A stretch of DNA of 64,000 nucleotides from Heliophilum fasciatum (GTDB lineage Bacteria > Bacillota > Desulfitobacteriia > Heliobacteriales > Heliobacteriaceae), in assembly GCF_004341395.1 (NCBI RefSeq), contig NZ_SLXT01000012.1, positions 23,294 to 87,293 of the forward strand, written 5' to 3'. The notes under the pieces are model-generated. The model did no database searches, was not told the DNA's origin, and saw only the letters and a list, made by a program, of their open reading frames with translations. The position numbers were made by a program, and so were the translations under genes. Below, one piece after another: positions 53,094 through 62,302 of this stretch. The first letter of the stretch is position 1; each line of letters starts with the position of its first letter.

Positions 53094-54839
53094 ATGACAG
53101 AACATATTACACAGGAATTTCTAAACTTAATAAAGTTACCAGATATTAAGGCAAAAAGGCTTAATTACCTGTTTGTTATGCCGCGTATTGTTACAAGAGA
53201 TGATATGACCTATCAACTGCCTTATGGTTTTTGCATGGTTTCATCTGCGTTAAAAGCTTCAGGGCGTAGCGTAGTTACACTAAATTTGAACTATAAGGCA
53301 AATCCATATGAGCTATTACGTCAAACCATTATTGACAATTCAATTGATGTTGTTGCTACTGGCGGATTGAGTGGCCAGTATTCTTTGCTAAAGGCGATAA
53401 CCGATACGGTAAAATCTGTGAACCCAGAAGTAATTACAATTGTCGGCGGGGGAATTATAACAGCAGAGCCTGATGTCGCAATGGCGGCACTTGGAACAGC
53501 GGATTATGGTATTATAGGCGAAGGTGAAATCACTATAAATGCTCTTGCCTATGCGCTGGAAAAAGATGAGGATGTCCGAGTGGTTGAAGGGATTGTGCTA
53601 CGTGATGGCACAGTTACTCAGTTGCGTTCCGAGATTGCCAACCTAGACATTTTGCCTTTTCCGGACTATGACGGGTTTGAGTACAGTTTGTTGTTGAGAG
53701 ATAAAATGTTCAGCAGTTCAGGTGTGAATGAAAAAACCGCAATAGTTACTACAGGGCGATCCTGTCCGTTTAATTGCACATTTTGTTTTCATTCAAGTGG
53801 TAAAAAATATCGTAGACGTTCGATAGATAATATATTCCAAGAAATTAACTGGATTATATCTAAGTACGACATCAAGTACATTATGTTTGTAGATGAATTG
53901 TTCGTAAAAGATGAAAGGTTTGTTAAAGAAGTAACGAAACGTATTAAGAAACTCGATGTTAAATATTGGGTCCAAACGCGCGTGGATATGATTACAAAAG
54001 AAATCCTACTGATGTTAAAAGACAGTGGTTGCTATGAAATAACTTATGGTGTTGAAAGCGCGGATAATAATATCTTAAAGAGTATGCAAAAGAACATTAC
54101 TGTGGAGCAGATTGAAAGAGCATTCAATCTGTCTCGCGAAGTTGGACTTCCAGCAAAGGGATATATCATTTTCGGCGACTTAGAGGAAACCGCTGAAACG
54201 ATTAGTAATTCTCTGAGATGGTGGAGAGCGCATCCTGAGTTTGACATAAGGTTATGGTGGATTTTAACGTTTCCGGGATCTTATCTGTACAAAGTAGCTT
54301 GCGAACGGGGTCTAATATCTGATCGTGTTCAGTACTTAAAGAATAATGATACGCAATTAAATATTTCAAAAATGTCTGATGAGCAATATTGGGAGATGGT
54401 AAAGAAAGTTGAATTATTCCAAATGCTTTCGAGCGATGGCGTCAATATCAATTTTGAGGATATTGACAATGTTGTAGGAACCATCAGCAAAAACCTCGAC
54501 AACTTGCTAAAAGAACATGAAATCGCGGTTTGGCCCGCAACACTTGACATTATCACAATGCTTGGCTATATATCATCAACATTTGTTTGCAGTGATAAAG
54601 TGGTCTTGATTAATACAAATCCGAACGACTCATATGTTTTAGGTACTGAACGCTTTGGCAAAAAGGTATATACGCCCGATGAAATTTTGACTGATCGTAA
54701 TGTTGATACAGTACTATATGCTTTTGGCCATAGAAGTTCACATAAGGTTCGTGCCCAAATTAGCGAAATGATAAAAAACCAATACCCAAATGTAAAACAA
54801 ATAATAAATATTTCTGGATTATTGAAGAACGTTATATGA
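53094..54839 (+). CDS. Cobalamin-binding-type radical SAM protein, copy 2
   Basis: 581 aa from the ATG at 53094 (AAAGGAGGGGG upstream). Close paralogue of copy 1 over its full length: same TQEFLNLIKLP start, LPYGFCMVSSALKASGRSVV, CPFNCTFCF motif, FGDLEETAETISN and a C-terminal Rossmann-like part (VVLINTNPNDSYVLGTERFG; VDTVLYAFGHR). The two lie in tandem 88 bases apart. Divergence is largest in the C-terminal domain and around the middle (YSLLLRDKMFSSSG), which may set different substrates. Its stop overlaps the next start by ATGA. Confidence 0.83.
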   Translation: MTEHITQEFLNLIKLPDIKAKRLNYLFVMPRIVTRDDMTYQLPYGFCMVSSALKASGRSVVTLNLNYKANPYELLRQTIIDNSIDVVATGGLSGQYSLLKAITDTVKSVNPEVITIVGGGIITAEPDVAMAALGTADYGIIGEGEITINALAYALEKDEDVRVVEGIVLRDGTVTQLRSEIANLDILPFPDYDGFEYSLLLRDKMFSSSGVNEKTAIVTTGRSCPFNCTFCFHSSGKKYRRRSIDNIFQEINWIISKYDIKYIMFVDELFVKDERFVKEVTKRIKKLDVKYWVQTRVDMITKEILLMLKDSGCYEITYGVESADNNILKSMQKNITVEQIERAFNLSREVGLPAKGYIIFGDLEETAETISNSLRWWRAHPEFDIRLWWILTFPGSYLYKVACERGLISDRVQYLKNNDTQLNISKMSDEQYWEMVKKVELFQMLSSDGVNINFEDIDNVVGTISKNLDNLLKEHEIAVWPATLDIITMLGYISSTFVCSDKVVLINTNPNDSYVLGTERFGKKVYTPDEILTDRNVDTVLYAFGHRSSHKVRAQISEMIKNQYPNVKQIINISGLLKNVI

Positions 54840-55888
54840 ATATACTTCACGTAGCTGTGCACATGGGAGATGGAGCAGGGAAAGCCATTGGTGGGCTGGC
54901 GATTCTCGGGAATAAATCCGGCAAAGATAATCACCGCATTCTTCTCTTGGACGAACCACGTAAAACAAATCATATTGATCGCTGCTGTGCTGCTGGGGTT
55001 AATGTCTTGCCAAGGAATATGGCGGGGTTGGCAATCGATGAAGCCGACGTTGTAATTACCAGCTGGTGGGGTAGCCCAATCATGGACAAGTTTTTGCGTG
55101 AATTCCCAAATATTCCATGTAGAGTAGTGCTTTGGACGCATAAAAATGGCTTTTACGATCCGCCGCTGCCCGATGCGCTTGTTCGCTCCTGTGACGAGTT
55201 GCTTGTCACTTCGCCGCTGACATTCGAAAATCCCGCATGGAGCGATGGCACATTAGTATATGGTTTCGGTGATTTCGCACCGGAAAAAATCCGGCCTAAA
55301 ACTGACTATTCGCTTAATCGCGATTCATTTGTAATCGGCTACGTGGGAATGCCGAGTTATAAACGCTTTCCACTTAACGCTCTCGATTATATGAGCACTA
55401 CGATAGCACTGATCCCTGATGCTGTTTTTGTCCTGGTTGGCGAGTATTCTGATGAATTCAAGTCCAGTATTATATTGGCGGGGTTGGAAGATAAAGTACG
55501 ATTACTCGGTTGGACCAATGATGCCCTTAGTTTACTTCGAACCTTTGACGTTTTCGGATATCTTTTACGCTCAGATTCGTCGGCGACAACGGAAAACTCT
55601 GTGTTAGAAGCTATGGCAGCAGGATTGCCCGTCGTGATGTCCCGTAAACCAGTTGGGAAGTATCTGGTTAAAGATGGCACGGGCTTTCTCGTGGATTCTC
55701 CCGGGGAATATGCGCAGAATCTGCTGCGGATTTATGAAAGTGAGGACTTGCGCCGTTCTCTCGGACAAGCTGCGAGAAAACATATTTTAACTAGTTGCAA
55801 CGTTTCGGAAAACTTAAATCGTTTTCATGAAGCTTGTCTCAAGGTTGTTGCAAAGCAAAAATATGTTCACAAATTTGGAGGATTTTAA
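54836..55888 (+). CDS. Family 4-type glycosyltransferase
   Basis: 350 aa. Starts MNILHVAVHMGDGAGKAIGG and follows the GT-B pattern: Rossmann-like N half (LDEPRKTNHIDRCCAAGVNV), then VIGYVGMPSYKRFPLNALDY and SATTENSVLEAMAAGLPVVM with the acidic family motif. Cytoplasmic. Its ATG overlaps the stop of the second cobalamin radical SAM gene, so it is translated from the same mRNA. The next radical SAM gene starts one base after its stop, giving a tight run of six genes from 51251 to 57975. Confidence 0.8.
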   Translation: MNILHVAVHMGDGAGKAIGGLAILGNKSGKDNHRILLLDEPRKTNHIDRCCAAGVNVLPRNMAGLAIDEADVVITSWWGSPIMDKFLREFPNIPCRVVLWTHKNGFYDPPLPDALVRSCDELLVTSPLTFENPAWSDGTLVYGFGDFAPEKIRPKTDYSLNRDSFVIGYVGMPSYKRFPLNALDYMSTTIALIPDAVFVLVGEYSDEFKSSIILAGLEDKVRLLGWTNDALSLLRTFDVFGYLLRSDSSATTENSVLEAMAAGLPVVMSRKPVGKYLVKDGTGFLVDSPGEYAQNLLRIYESEDLRRSLGQAARKHILTSCNVSENLNRFHEACLKVVAKQKYVHKFGGF

Positions 55889-55889
55889 G

Positions 55890-56924
55890 ATGGCCATTAT
55901 CGCGCCGAGTTATGATAAGAATAGAACCAACCTTAGGGATGTTATACCACTTACAAGCCCCTATACCATCCAAATTGAACCTACGCGTATGTGTAATCTC
56001 AGATGTTTTTTTTGTATGCATCATAGCCGTGGTACAAGCAATGATCTTTTGAAAGAAAGTGGCTTTAAGATCGCACATATGGATATGGATTTATACGATA
56101 AAATTGTACATGATATCATGAGATTCCCCCAACAACCGAAGATGGTCAATTTTTGTGGAATCGGGGAACCGCTTATGAATCCGAGATTTGGTGAGATGAT
56201 TAGACGCCTGCGAGCGATTGGATACTCAGGACGTATCATCACCTACACAAACGGTGTATTGCTTACCCCTGCAGTGGTAGACGAATTGACGAACAGCGGT
56301 TTGTCCGAGCTTCGTATTTCTTTGAATGGTTTGACTGCAGAAATGTACAAGCATGTGACCGGGGTTAAAATAAGTATGGAGAAATACGTAGAAAATATAC
56401 GTTACTTATATGAGAATAAAAAAGATACGAAAATATATATAAAAATAATAGAAAATTTACTTGAACAGGACAATGACAGAGAAGAGTTCTACCAAATATT
56501 TGGCAACATTTCTGATGTAATGTATGTGGAAAACCTTATACAACTGCAGCGTCAAATGAAAGATTACGGTGGTATAACGGAAGAGAACTATAAAAATGTA
56601 TTTAACGAACCGATGGCACGTGACTGGAAAACCTGTGCGTGTATGTTTTATCAAATGCATATAGATGCGGATGGCTATGTATTTTTTTGCGTATCACTAG
56701 GTAATCCAAGTAAATTCGCAATCGGCAACATTAAAGAGAATTCTCTTGATGAAATATGGAATGGAAGGGAGCGCTTAAAAGCACTCCGCACGAACTTGCG
56801 TAACGGTTCTGATAGTATACCGATGTGCGTTAATTGCGAAGGAAAATACGATATCATTTCAAACGAAGAATTTCTTGATGACAGCAGCCAAATGTTGCTA
56901 GATCGTTTGCCCGGTGATGACTGA
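55890..56924 (+). CDS. Radical SAM/SPASM protein, copy C
   Basis: 344 aa from the ATG at 55890, nine bases after TTTGGAGGA. C35-x3-C39-x2-C42 (CNLRCFFCM), GIGEPLMNP, and the SPASM part CACMFYQMHIDADGYVFFCV ... CVNC. Begins MAIIAPSYDKNRTNLRDVIP, nearly the same as copy D, so C and D are a recent pair. The end EEFLDDSSQMLLDRLP carries the tail motif of the group. Lies immediately after the glycosyltransferase. Confidence 0.86.
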   Translation: MAIIAPSYDKNRTNLRDVIPLTSPYTIQIEPTRMCNLRCFFCMHHSRGTSNDLLKESGFKIAHMDMDLYDKIVHDIMRFPQQPKMVNFCGIGEPLMNPRFGEMIRRLRAIGYSGRIITYTNGVLLTPAVVDELTNSGLSELRISLNGLTAEMYKHVTGVKISMEKYVENIRYLYENKKDTKIYIKIIENLLEQDNDREEFYQIFGNISDVMYVENLIQLQRQMKDYGGITEENYKNVFNEPMARDWKTCACMFYQMHIDADGYVFFCVSLGNPSKFAIGNIKENSLDEIWNGRERLKALRTNLRNGSDSIPMCVNCEGKYDIISNEEFLDDSSQMLLDRLPGDD

Positions 56925-56949
56925 ATAAAATGAAAGGAGGGTTTTAACA

Positions 56950-57975
56950 ATGGCAATAATTAAACCGAGTTTTGATAATAAACGTCAGAATCTGCGTGAT
57001 ATCATTCCGCTACATGCCCCGTTCCACATCGGGATTGAACCGACACGCCTCTGCAACTCTAGATGTTTTTTTTGTCAGCATTCAACCAGAGGTGATGACG
57101 ATGACCTATTTGTGAAAAAAGGACAACTGATCCAGCATATGAACTTTGAGTTGTATAAAAAAATTATAAACGATATTATGGATTTACCTGAACAGCCTAA
57201 AAAAATACAACTTGCGGGAATGGGTGAGCCGATTCTCAATCCCGAATTGGGAAAAATGATAAGATATCTTCGTTCGGCCGGCTTTACCGGACGCATTAGT
57301 ACATATACCAATGGCATAGCTTTAACACCGGAATTAGCCGAGGAATTAGCCGACAGCGGTCTAACAAGCCTGCAAGTATCAGTGTATGGTATAACGGGAG
57401 AGGATTTCAAAAACCTTGCGGGGATTTCGGTTGATATGGATCAATATATCGAAAACATTCGGTATATTTTTGAACATAAAAAAACTGTCCAAATTCGTTT
57501 AAAAACAACGGATGACGTTGTTACGACAGAGGCTAAACGTAAAGCTTTTTTTGATATGTTTGATGACATTTGTGACCAAATATTCGTTGAGCATATTATC
57601 AATATTCCCAATCAGATGGGAAGGGATAGAGTCAAAGCGCGCAACATTACACAGTATAGCGAAGAACTTGAATGCTACCGCGACATATGTCCATGGATGT
57701 TCTATCAAGCGCACATCAATATCGACGGTGATGTATTCTTTTGTGATATCCTTGCTAAGCCCAAAGAATTTGCGATTGGTAATATTAAAGATAGTTCGCT
57801 GGTAAGCATTTGGAATGGTGCGCAAAGAAGAGAATTACTATGTACAGGACTAAAGAGTGGTCAGGATGCCATTACGCAGTGCGTTGGCTGTGAGGACAGA
57901 TTTTCTATGACTGCCCCAGAGGAATACCTTGATGATTGCCGTGAAGAATTACTGGAAAGATTGAAGCAACAATAG
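56950..57975 (+). CDS. Radical SAM/SPASM protein, copy D
   Basis: 341 aa; ATG after GAAAGGAGGG. C35-x3-C39-x2-C42 (CNSRCFFCQ), GMGEPILNP, SPASM part CPWMFYQAHINIDGDVFFCD ... CVGC. Same start as copy C (MAIIKPSFDNKRQNLRDIIP) and the PEEYLDDCREELLERL tail. It differs from C mainly in the middle (TDDVVTTEAKRKAFF), so the pair probably arose by tandem duplication. It ends the tight six-gene run; 140 bases of no visible gene follow. Confidence 0.86.
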   Translation: MAIIKPSFDNKRQNLRDIIPLHAPFHIGIEPTRLCNSRCFFCQHSTRGDDDDLFVKKGQLIQHMNFELYKKIINDIMDLPEQPKKIQLAGMGEPILNPELGKMIRYLRSAGFTGRISTYTNGIALTPELAEELADSGLTSLQVSVYGITGEDFKNLAGISVDMDQYIENIRYIFEHKKTVQIRLKTTDDVVTTEAKRKAFFDMFDDICDQIFVEHIINIPNQMGRDRVKARNITQYSEELECYRDICPWMFYQAHINIDGDVFFCDILAKPKEFAIGNIKDSSLVSIWNGAQRRELLCTGLKSGQDAITQCVGCEDRFSMTAPEEYLDDCREELLERLKQQ

Positions 57976-58114
57976 CTTGCCAACGTTCGTTGGGATTCTC
58001 CTGATATCCAGTGGTCAATAAAAAATCCAATCTTATCAGAAAAAGATAGAGAACTCCACCTGCTTGAGGAGTTTGTTAGTCAGTAGTAAGATTCATGGAT
58101 GAAGAGGTGTAGAC

Positions 58115-58888
58115 ATGAAAGTTGTTATTCTTTGTGGTGGCCATGGCACACGGATTAGTGAAGAGTCCCACTTGAAGCCAAAGCCAATGATTGGGATTGG
58201 TGAGCGCCCTATTTTATGGCACATTATGAAAACCTATTCCCACTACGGTTTTAATGATTTTGTGCTTTGTTTAGGGTATAAAGGTTATATTATCAAAGAG
58301 TATTTTTCAAACTATTTTCTCTATGGTTCGGATGTTACCTTTGACTTGGCCAATAACACGATGGAGACGGATTCGAGTGAGGCCGTTGAACCGTGGCGAG
58401 TGACATTAGCTAACACAGGATTGAATACAATGACCGGTGGACGGATTAAGCGGATTCAAAAGTATATTGGCAACGAGCCTTTTATGCTTACTTATGGTGA
58501 TGGCGTTTCTAATGTCAATATCCAAAAACTTGTGGATTATCACAAGTCACATGGTAAATTGGCGACCGTTACTGCAGTGCAACCGAGCGGCAAATTCGGA
58601 GTCCTTGGTATTCATGAAGATTCCACAGTGCTCGAATTTGTGGAAAAGCCCAAGACTCAAGATGTGTGGATTAACGGTGGCTTTTTTGTGCTTGAACCGG
58701 AAGTGCTGGAGTATATCGAGGGCGATTCCATCGCTTTTGAAGGAGAACCGCTCAATCGACTTGCCGAAGAAGGTCAAATTGCCGCTTATAAACATACGGG
58801 CTTCTGGCAATGCATGGACACGCAGCGTGATAAATTTATTCTTGAAGACCTATGGAATCGCGGTAAGGCACCGTGGGCGATATGGTAA
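58115..58888 (+). CDS. rfbF: Glucose-1-phosphate cytidylyltransferase (RfbF)
   Basis: 257 aa, exact family length. GGHGTRISEESHLKPKPMIG is the nucleotide-binding signature, ERPILWHIMKTYSHYGFNDF and LTYGDGVSNV (catalytic Asp) follow, and ends with GFWQCMDTQRDKFILEDLW. Makes CDP-glucose from CTP and glucose-1-P, the first step to CDP-3,6-dideoxy sugars. The next enzymes of that route, CDP-glucose 4,6-dehydratase and the E1 dehydratase, are not in the window. ATG after AAGAGGTG. Overlaps the SDR gene. Confidence 0.92.
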   Translation: MKVVILCGGHGTRISEESHLKPKPMIGIGERPILWHIMKTYSHYGFNDFVLCLGYKGYIIKEYFSNYFLYGSDVTFDLANNTMETDSSEAVEPWRVTLANTGLNTMTGGRIKRIQKYIGNEPFMLTYGDGVSNVNIQKLVDYHKSHGKLATVTAVQPSGKFGVLGIHEDSTVLEFVEKPKTQDVWINGGFFVLEPEVLEYIEGDSIAFEGEPLNRLAEEGQIAAYKHTGFWQCMDTQRDKFILEDLWNRGKAPWAIW

Positions 58889-59805
58889 GCGTCGTTAATA
58901 AAAGTGTTTTAGTCACGGGGGCAACCGGCTTTGTGGGTTCTCATTTGGTTAAGGGACTCGTTGGTGATGGATGGGATGTTCATATCATAGTTCGTTCTAG
59001 ATCGAATCTTGAACAAATAGAGAATAAAGCCAGATCGATAACTGTGCATGTTCATGATGGAACGATGCAAGGGATGAACGATATTATGGCCCAAGCTAGC
59101 CCATATATCGTAATACATCTTGCGGCGTTGTTTATTGGCGAGCATAGAAGCCAAGATGTAGAACCCTTGATCCAAAGCAACATCTTGTTCGGGGCGCAGT
59201 TGCTGGAAGCGATGCGTCAAACAAATGTTGCTTTCATGGTGAACACCGGAACTCACTGGCAGCATTATGAACATGCGGATTATAACCCAACGAGTTTATA
59301 TGCGGCGACAAAGCAAGCCTTTATAGACCTTGCATGCTACTACACACAGGCAACGCCTTTACGAATGATTACGTTAAAGCTTGCGGATACCTATGGACCC
59401 CATGATCCAAGGCCAAAAATTTTTTCACTATTACGACGCATAGCTATATCAGGTGAATTATTAAAGATGTCACCAGGAGAGCAGGAGCTTGGATTTGTCT
59501 ACGTTGATGACGTGGTGGAAGCATTTATCGCTGCGATCGAGTTGATCCAGACCCAACCTGAACATTATCAAGATGATTTTTTTGTTTTGCCGGAAAAGTG
59601 CTATACCTTACGTGAAATTGTTCGTTTATACGAAAAAATCAGTGGTTTGCCCCTTGCAATTGAATGGGGTGCCAGACCCTATCGAAAACGTGAAATGATG
59701 AAAGTTCATCGAGGCAAACCGCTGCCCAGATGGCGAGCAAAAGTGGATTTATTTTCTGGCATTTTACGGATGTTGCAGCTTGAACAGATATTACCAACAG
59801 ATTAA
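58882..59805 (+). CDS. NAD-dependent epimerase/dehydratase (extended SDR)
   Basis: 307 aa from the ATG at 58882, or 310 aa from a GTG at 58873; both overlap the end of rfbF. TGATGFVGSHL binds NAD(P); the active site is Y-x3-K in LYAATKQAF, with NTGTHW as the Ser/Thr element. FVYVDDVVEAF and the C-terminal part resemble the CDP-tyvelose/abequose/paratose synthase and 4-ketoreductase group that follows RfbF in O-antigen clusters. So a CDP-deoxysugar ketoreductase or epimerase is likely; exact product unknown. Last gene of the island. Confidence 0.82.
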   Translation: MVSVVNKSVLVTGATGFVGSHLVKGLVGDGWDVHIIVRSRSNLEQIENKARSITVHVHDGTMQGMNDIMAQASPYIVIHLAALFIGEHRSQDVEPLIQSNILFGAQLLEAMRQTNVAFMVNTGTHWQHYEHADYNPTSLYAATKQAFIDLACYYTQATPLRMITLKLADTYGPHDPRPKIFSLLRRIAISGELLKMSPGEQELGFVYVDDVVEAFIAAIELIQTQPEHYQDDFFVLPEKCYTLREIVRLYEKISGLPLAIEWGARPYRKREMMKVHRGKPLPRWRAKVDLFSGILRMLQLEQILPTD

Positions 59806-59894
59806 TTGCATGAAGATAATAATTTAATCAAGTTTTTCTCGCTTTTTTTCGATATAATGAAATAGATAAAGGATTATCGCGGAGCGTGATAAAC

Positions 59895-60320
59895 ATGGCT
59901 ATTTCATCGATTCGTGGCATGGATGGTGCGGATGCGGTGGTAAACGCACCTGGAGCCCCGGCCGTTCCAGGAACAGGTGCAAATCGGGAGGCGGTGAATG
60001 TATCAGGAACAGTGGCTGCTGCACCGATTACACCAGATGGCGCAGGGACAGATAAGACTAAAAGTCCAGAAAAAGAACTTGAGAAGTATCGGTTATCCCA
60101 GGACACTCTCACGCGGTTGATGCAAGAGAGCAATCAATTTTTAAGTGCGATTAATACGGATATCCGTTTTGCCTGGCATCAAAAGGCAGAAAGACTGATG
60201 GTTCAGGTCTATGATCAGCGTGACAATCGGGTGCTTAAGGAATTTCCGCCTCATGAATTTCTGGATACGATTGCTAAGATTCGTGAGTATGTAGGTTCTT
60301 TAGTCGACACTAAAGTGTAA
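59895..60320 (+). CDS. flaG: FlaG family flagellar protein
   Basis: 141 aa from the ATG at 59895. An Ala/Gly/Pro-rich N-terminal half is followed by the FlaG domain: LTRLMQESNQFLSAINTDIR, FAWHQKAERLMVQVYDQRDN and VLKEFPPHEFLDTIAKIREY. FlaG adjusts filament length and lies before fliD, as here. The upstream gap has TTCGATAT (59848-59855), a possible sigma-D or sigma-A -10, but I find no good -35. GGAG precedes the start. Confidence 0.9.
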   Translation: MAISSIRGMDGADAVVNAPGAPAVPGTGANREAVNVSGTVAAAPITPDGAGTDKTKSPEKELEKYRLSQDTLTRLMQESNQFLSAINTDIRFAWHQKAERLMVQVYDQRDNRVLKEFPPHEFLDTIAKIREYVGSLVDTKV

Positions 60321-60377
60321 ATAATTCACAAATGATGCGATGTTGCTTATTATCAGTGTGGATAAGAGGTGAAAGTA

Positions 60378-62261
60378 ATGGTAATGCGTCTTTCCGGATT
60401 GTCGTCCGGCATGGATGTGGATTCAATGGTCAAGCAGCTGATGAATGCCGAACGACTCTCTCAGGACAAATTAATTCAAAACAAAACGTTGCTGGAGTGG
60501 AAAAAGAGCGATTATAGCTCCATCTATAAAGCCATTTCTGATTTTCGTAATACGGTATATACCAATAAGTTGACCAGTACATTAGGGCCGAAGGCAGTTA
60601 CTTCGAACAATGAAGCCGCCGTGACTGCTACCGCTAATGCTGATGCTGCAGATATGCAGCATACGATTAGCGTGACAAAACTGGCTGATGTGGCAAAGTT
60701 AACAAGTACTGCTCCTCTTGGTGGTACTAATAAGACGAGCCTCAATACTCAACTTGGCCTAACGGGTAATATAACCTTCCAAGTTGGTGACGGGACAAAT
60801 TTTAAACAAATTGAGTTAAATGCAGAATCGAATTCAATTTACGATCTTGTCAGCAAAATTAATAATGCAAATCTAAATATTCGGGCTAACTACGATACTA
60901 CCTTAGACCGTTTTTATCTTTATACAACGAAAACCGGGGCGGATACAAAAATAGACTTAGTCCAGAATGCACTTACTGATGGGCTAAAGCTTACTTTGGG
61001 TGCAAATGATACTAAAAAACAAGTTATAAGTACTACCGTAATGGACACTACTAAAAATGTAACGGATACGCTGAAAGATTTTTTTAAGCAGCCCATGGCA
61101 ACAGCTTTTTCTGATATTGCCGATAAAACTTTCGATATGTATATCAATGATAAGAAGATTTCGGTGGATCTTGATACAGACACGATGAGTAGCTTATTAA
61201 CTAAAATTAATACCTCAGGTGCTGGAGTAACGGCTAGTTATGACCGGGATCTTAATAAATTTATGATTACGGACTCTACCCGCCCTAATGATACTATTAC
61301 TACTTCTGAACTAAATTTTACTAGTAGCGATACAAGTGCTACGGATTTCATGAAAAATTATCTCAAATTTAATCCGGATACAGACGTAAAAGATATAACC
61401 TATAAAAAATCCGTAGGTCAAGACGCTGAGTTTACCCTTGATAACGTAACGCTCAAGCAACCATCGAACTCCTTTACCATCTCCGGTGTTTCCTATAATT
61501 TGAAAGCTGAGACAGGATCTACGGTTACACTTAAAGTTTCTTCCGATGTTGACACTGCTGTTAAAAATGTTAAGGCTTTTATTGATGCCTATAACACGTT
61601 CCTCGAAAAGATAAATAACAAGGTAGCTGAAAGCCGGTATTCGGATTATCGGCCACTTACGGACGCTCAAAAGAAAGAAATGAACGATGATGACATTAAA
61701 GCATGGGAAGCCAAGGCTAAAAGCGGCTTGTTAAACCGTGACTCGGCATTGTCGAATCTGATATCGACGATGCGCCAAAATTTCTCATCGCCAGTGACTT
61801 CGCTTACCGGAACTTATACGAGTGCGTCTTCCATTGGGATTACCACAGGTAATTACAAAGAAGGCGGTAAACTCTATCTTGATGAAAATAAATTGCGCGC
61901 TGCTATTCAGGCTGACCCAGAAGTGCTGAGAAAGGTTTTCTCGACAGACGGGGATACAACTACGCAAGATGGTAAGACGGTTCCGGTGACATCGACTCAA
62001 GGGATTGCCGAACGTCTCTATGTGTCTTTGAAAAAAGCAATGGATTCGATTGCGCTAACCGCAGGAACAACGGCAAGTAGCAATGATCAAAGCTTCCTCG
62101 GAAAACAGATCAAAAGCTTTTCGACGCGCATTAGCAAGATGGAAGATCGTTTGTTAGATATTGAGAATCGCTATTATAAGCAATTCACTGCTATGGAAGA
62201 AGCCATGCAAAAGATGAATAGTCAAAGTATGTGGTTATCGCAGCAATTCAGTAATGGTTAA
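60378..62261 (+). CDS. fliD: Flagellar filament cap protein FliD
   Basis: 627 aa from the ATG at 60378 (AGAGGTGAAAG upstream; ATG at 60384 is an alternative). N-terminal RLSGLSSGMDVDSMVKQLMN and YSSIYKAISDFRNT are FliD_N; the C-terminal part (FIDAYNTFLEKINNKVAESR; DRLLDIENRYYKQFTAMEEA; SQSMWLSQQFSNG) is FliD_C. It caps the growing filament and folds flagellin. The middle domain is AT-rich and variable, like the flagellin middle. Needed in the presence of glycosylated flagellin too. Confidence 0.94.
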   Translation: MVMRLSGLSSGMDVDSMVKQLMNAERLSQDKLIQNKTLLEWKKSDYSSIYKAISDFRNTVYTNKLTSTLGPKAVTSNNEAAVTATANADAADMQHTISVTKLADVAKLTSTAPLGGTNKTSLNTQLGLTGNITFQVGDGTNFKQIELNAESNSIYDLVSKINNANLNIRANYDTTLDRFYLYTTKTGADTKIDLVQNALTDGLKLTLGANDTKKQVISTTVMDTTKNVTDTLKDFFKQPMATAFSDIADKTFDMYINDKKISVDLDTDTMSSLLTKINTSGAGVTASYDRDLNKFMITDSTRPNDTITTSELNFTSSDTSATDFMKNYLKFNPDTDVKDITYKKSVGQDAEFTLDNVTLKQPSNSFTISGVSYNLKAETGSTVTLKVSSDVDTAVKNVKAFIDAYNTFLEKINNKVAESRYSDYRPLTDAQKKEMNDDDIKAWEAKAKSGLLNRDSALSNLISTMRQNFSSPVTSLTGTYTSASSIGITTGNYKEGGKLYLDENKLRAAIQADPEVLRKVFSTDGDTTTQDGKTVPVTSTQGIAERLYVSLKKAMDSIALTAGTTASSNDQSFLGKQIKSFSTRISKMEDRLLDIENRYYKQFTAMEEAMQKMNSQSMWLSQQFSNG

Positions 62262-62302
62262 TCTGTTGGGGCCATGGATGGAATAGGAAAGGGATGGGCA
62301 AG

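Noticed and set aside
59867..59892. Sigma-D promoter TAAA-N14-CGTGATAA before flaG
   Set aside because: Its -10 ends three bases before the start codon, so transcription would begin inside the gene.
62294..62302. ATG at 62294 as the fliS start
   Set aside because: It is only about one base from the AAGGG site; the ATG at 62303 has proper spacing.
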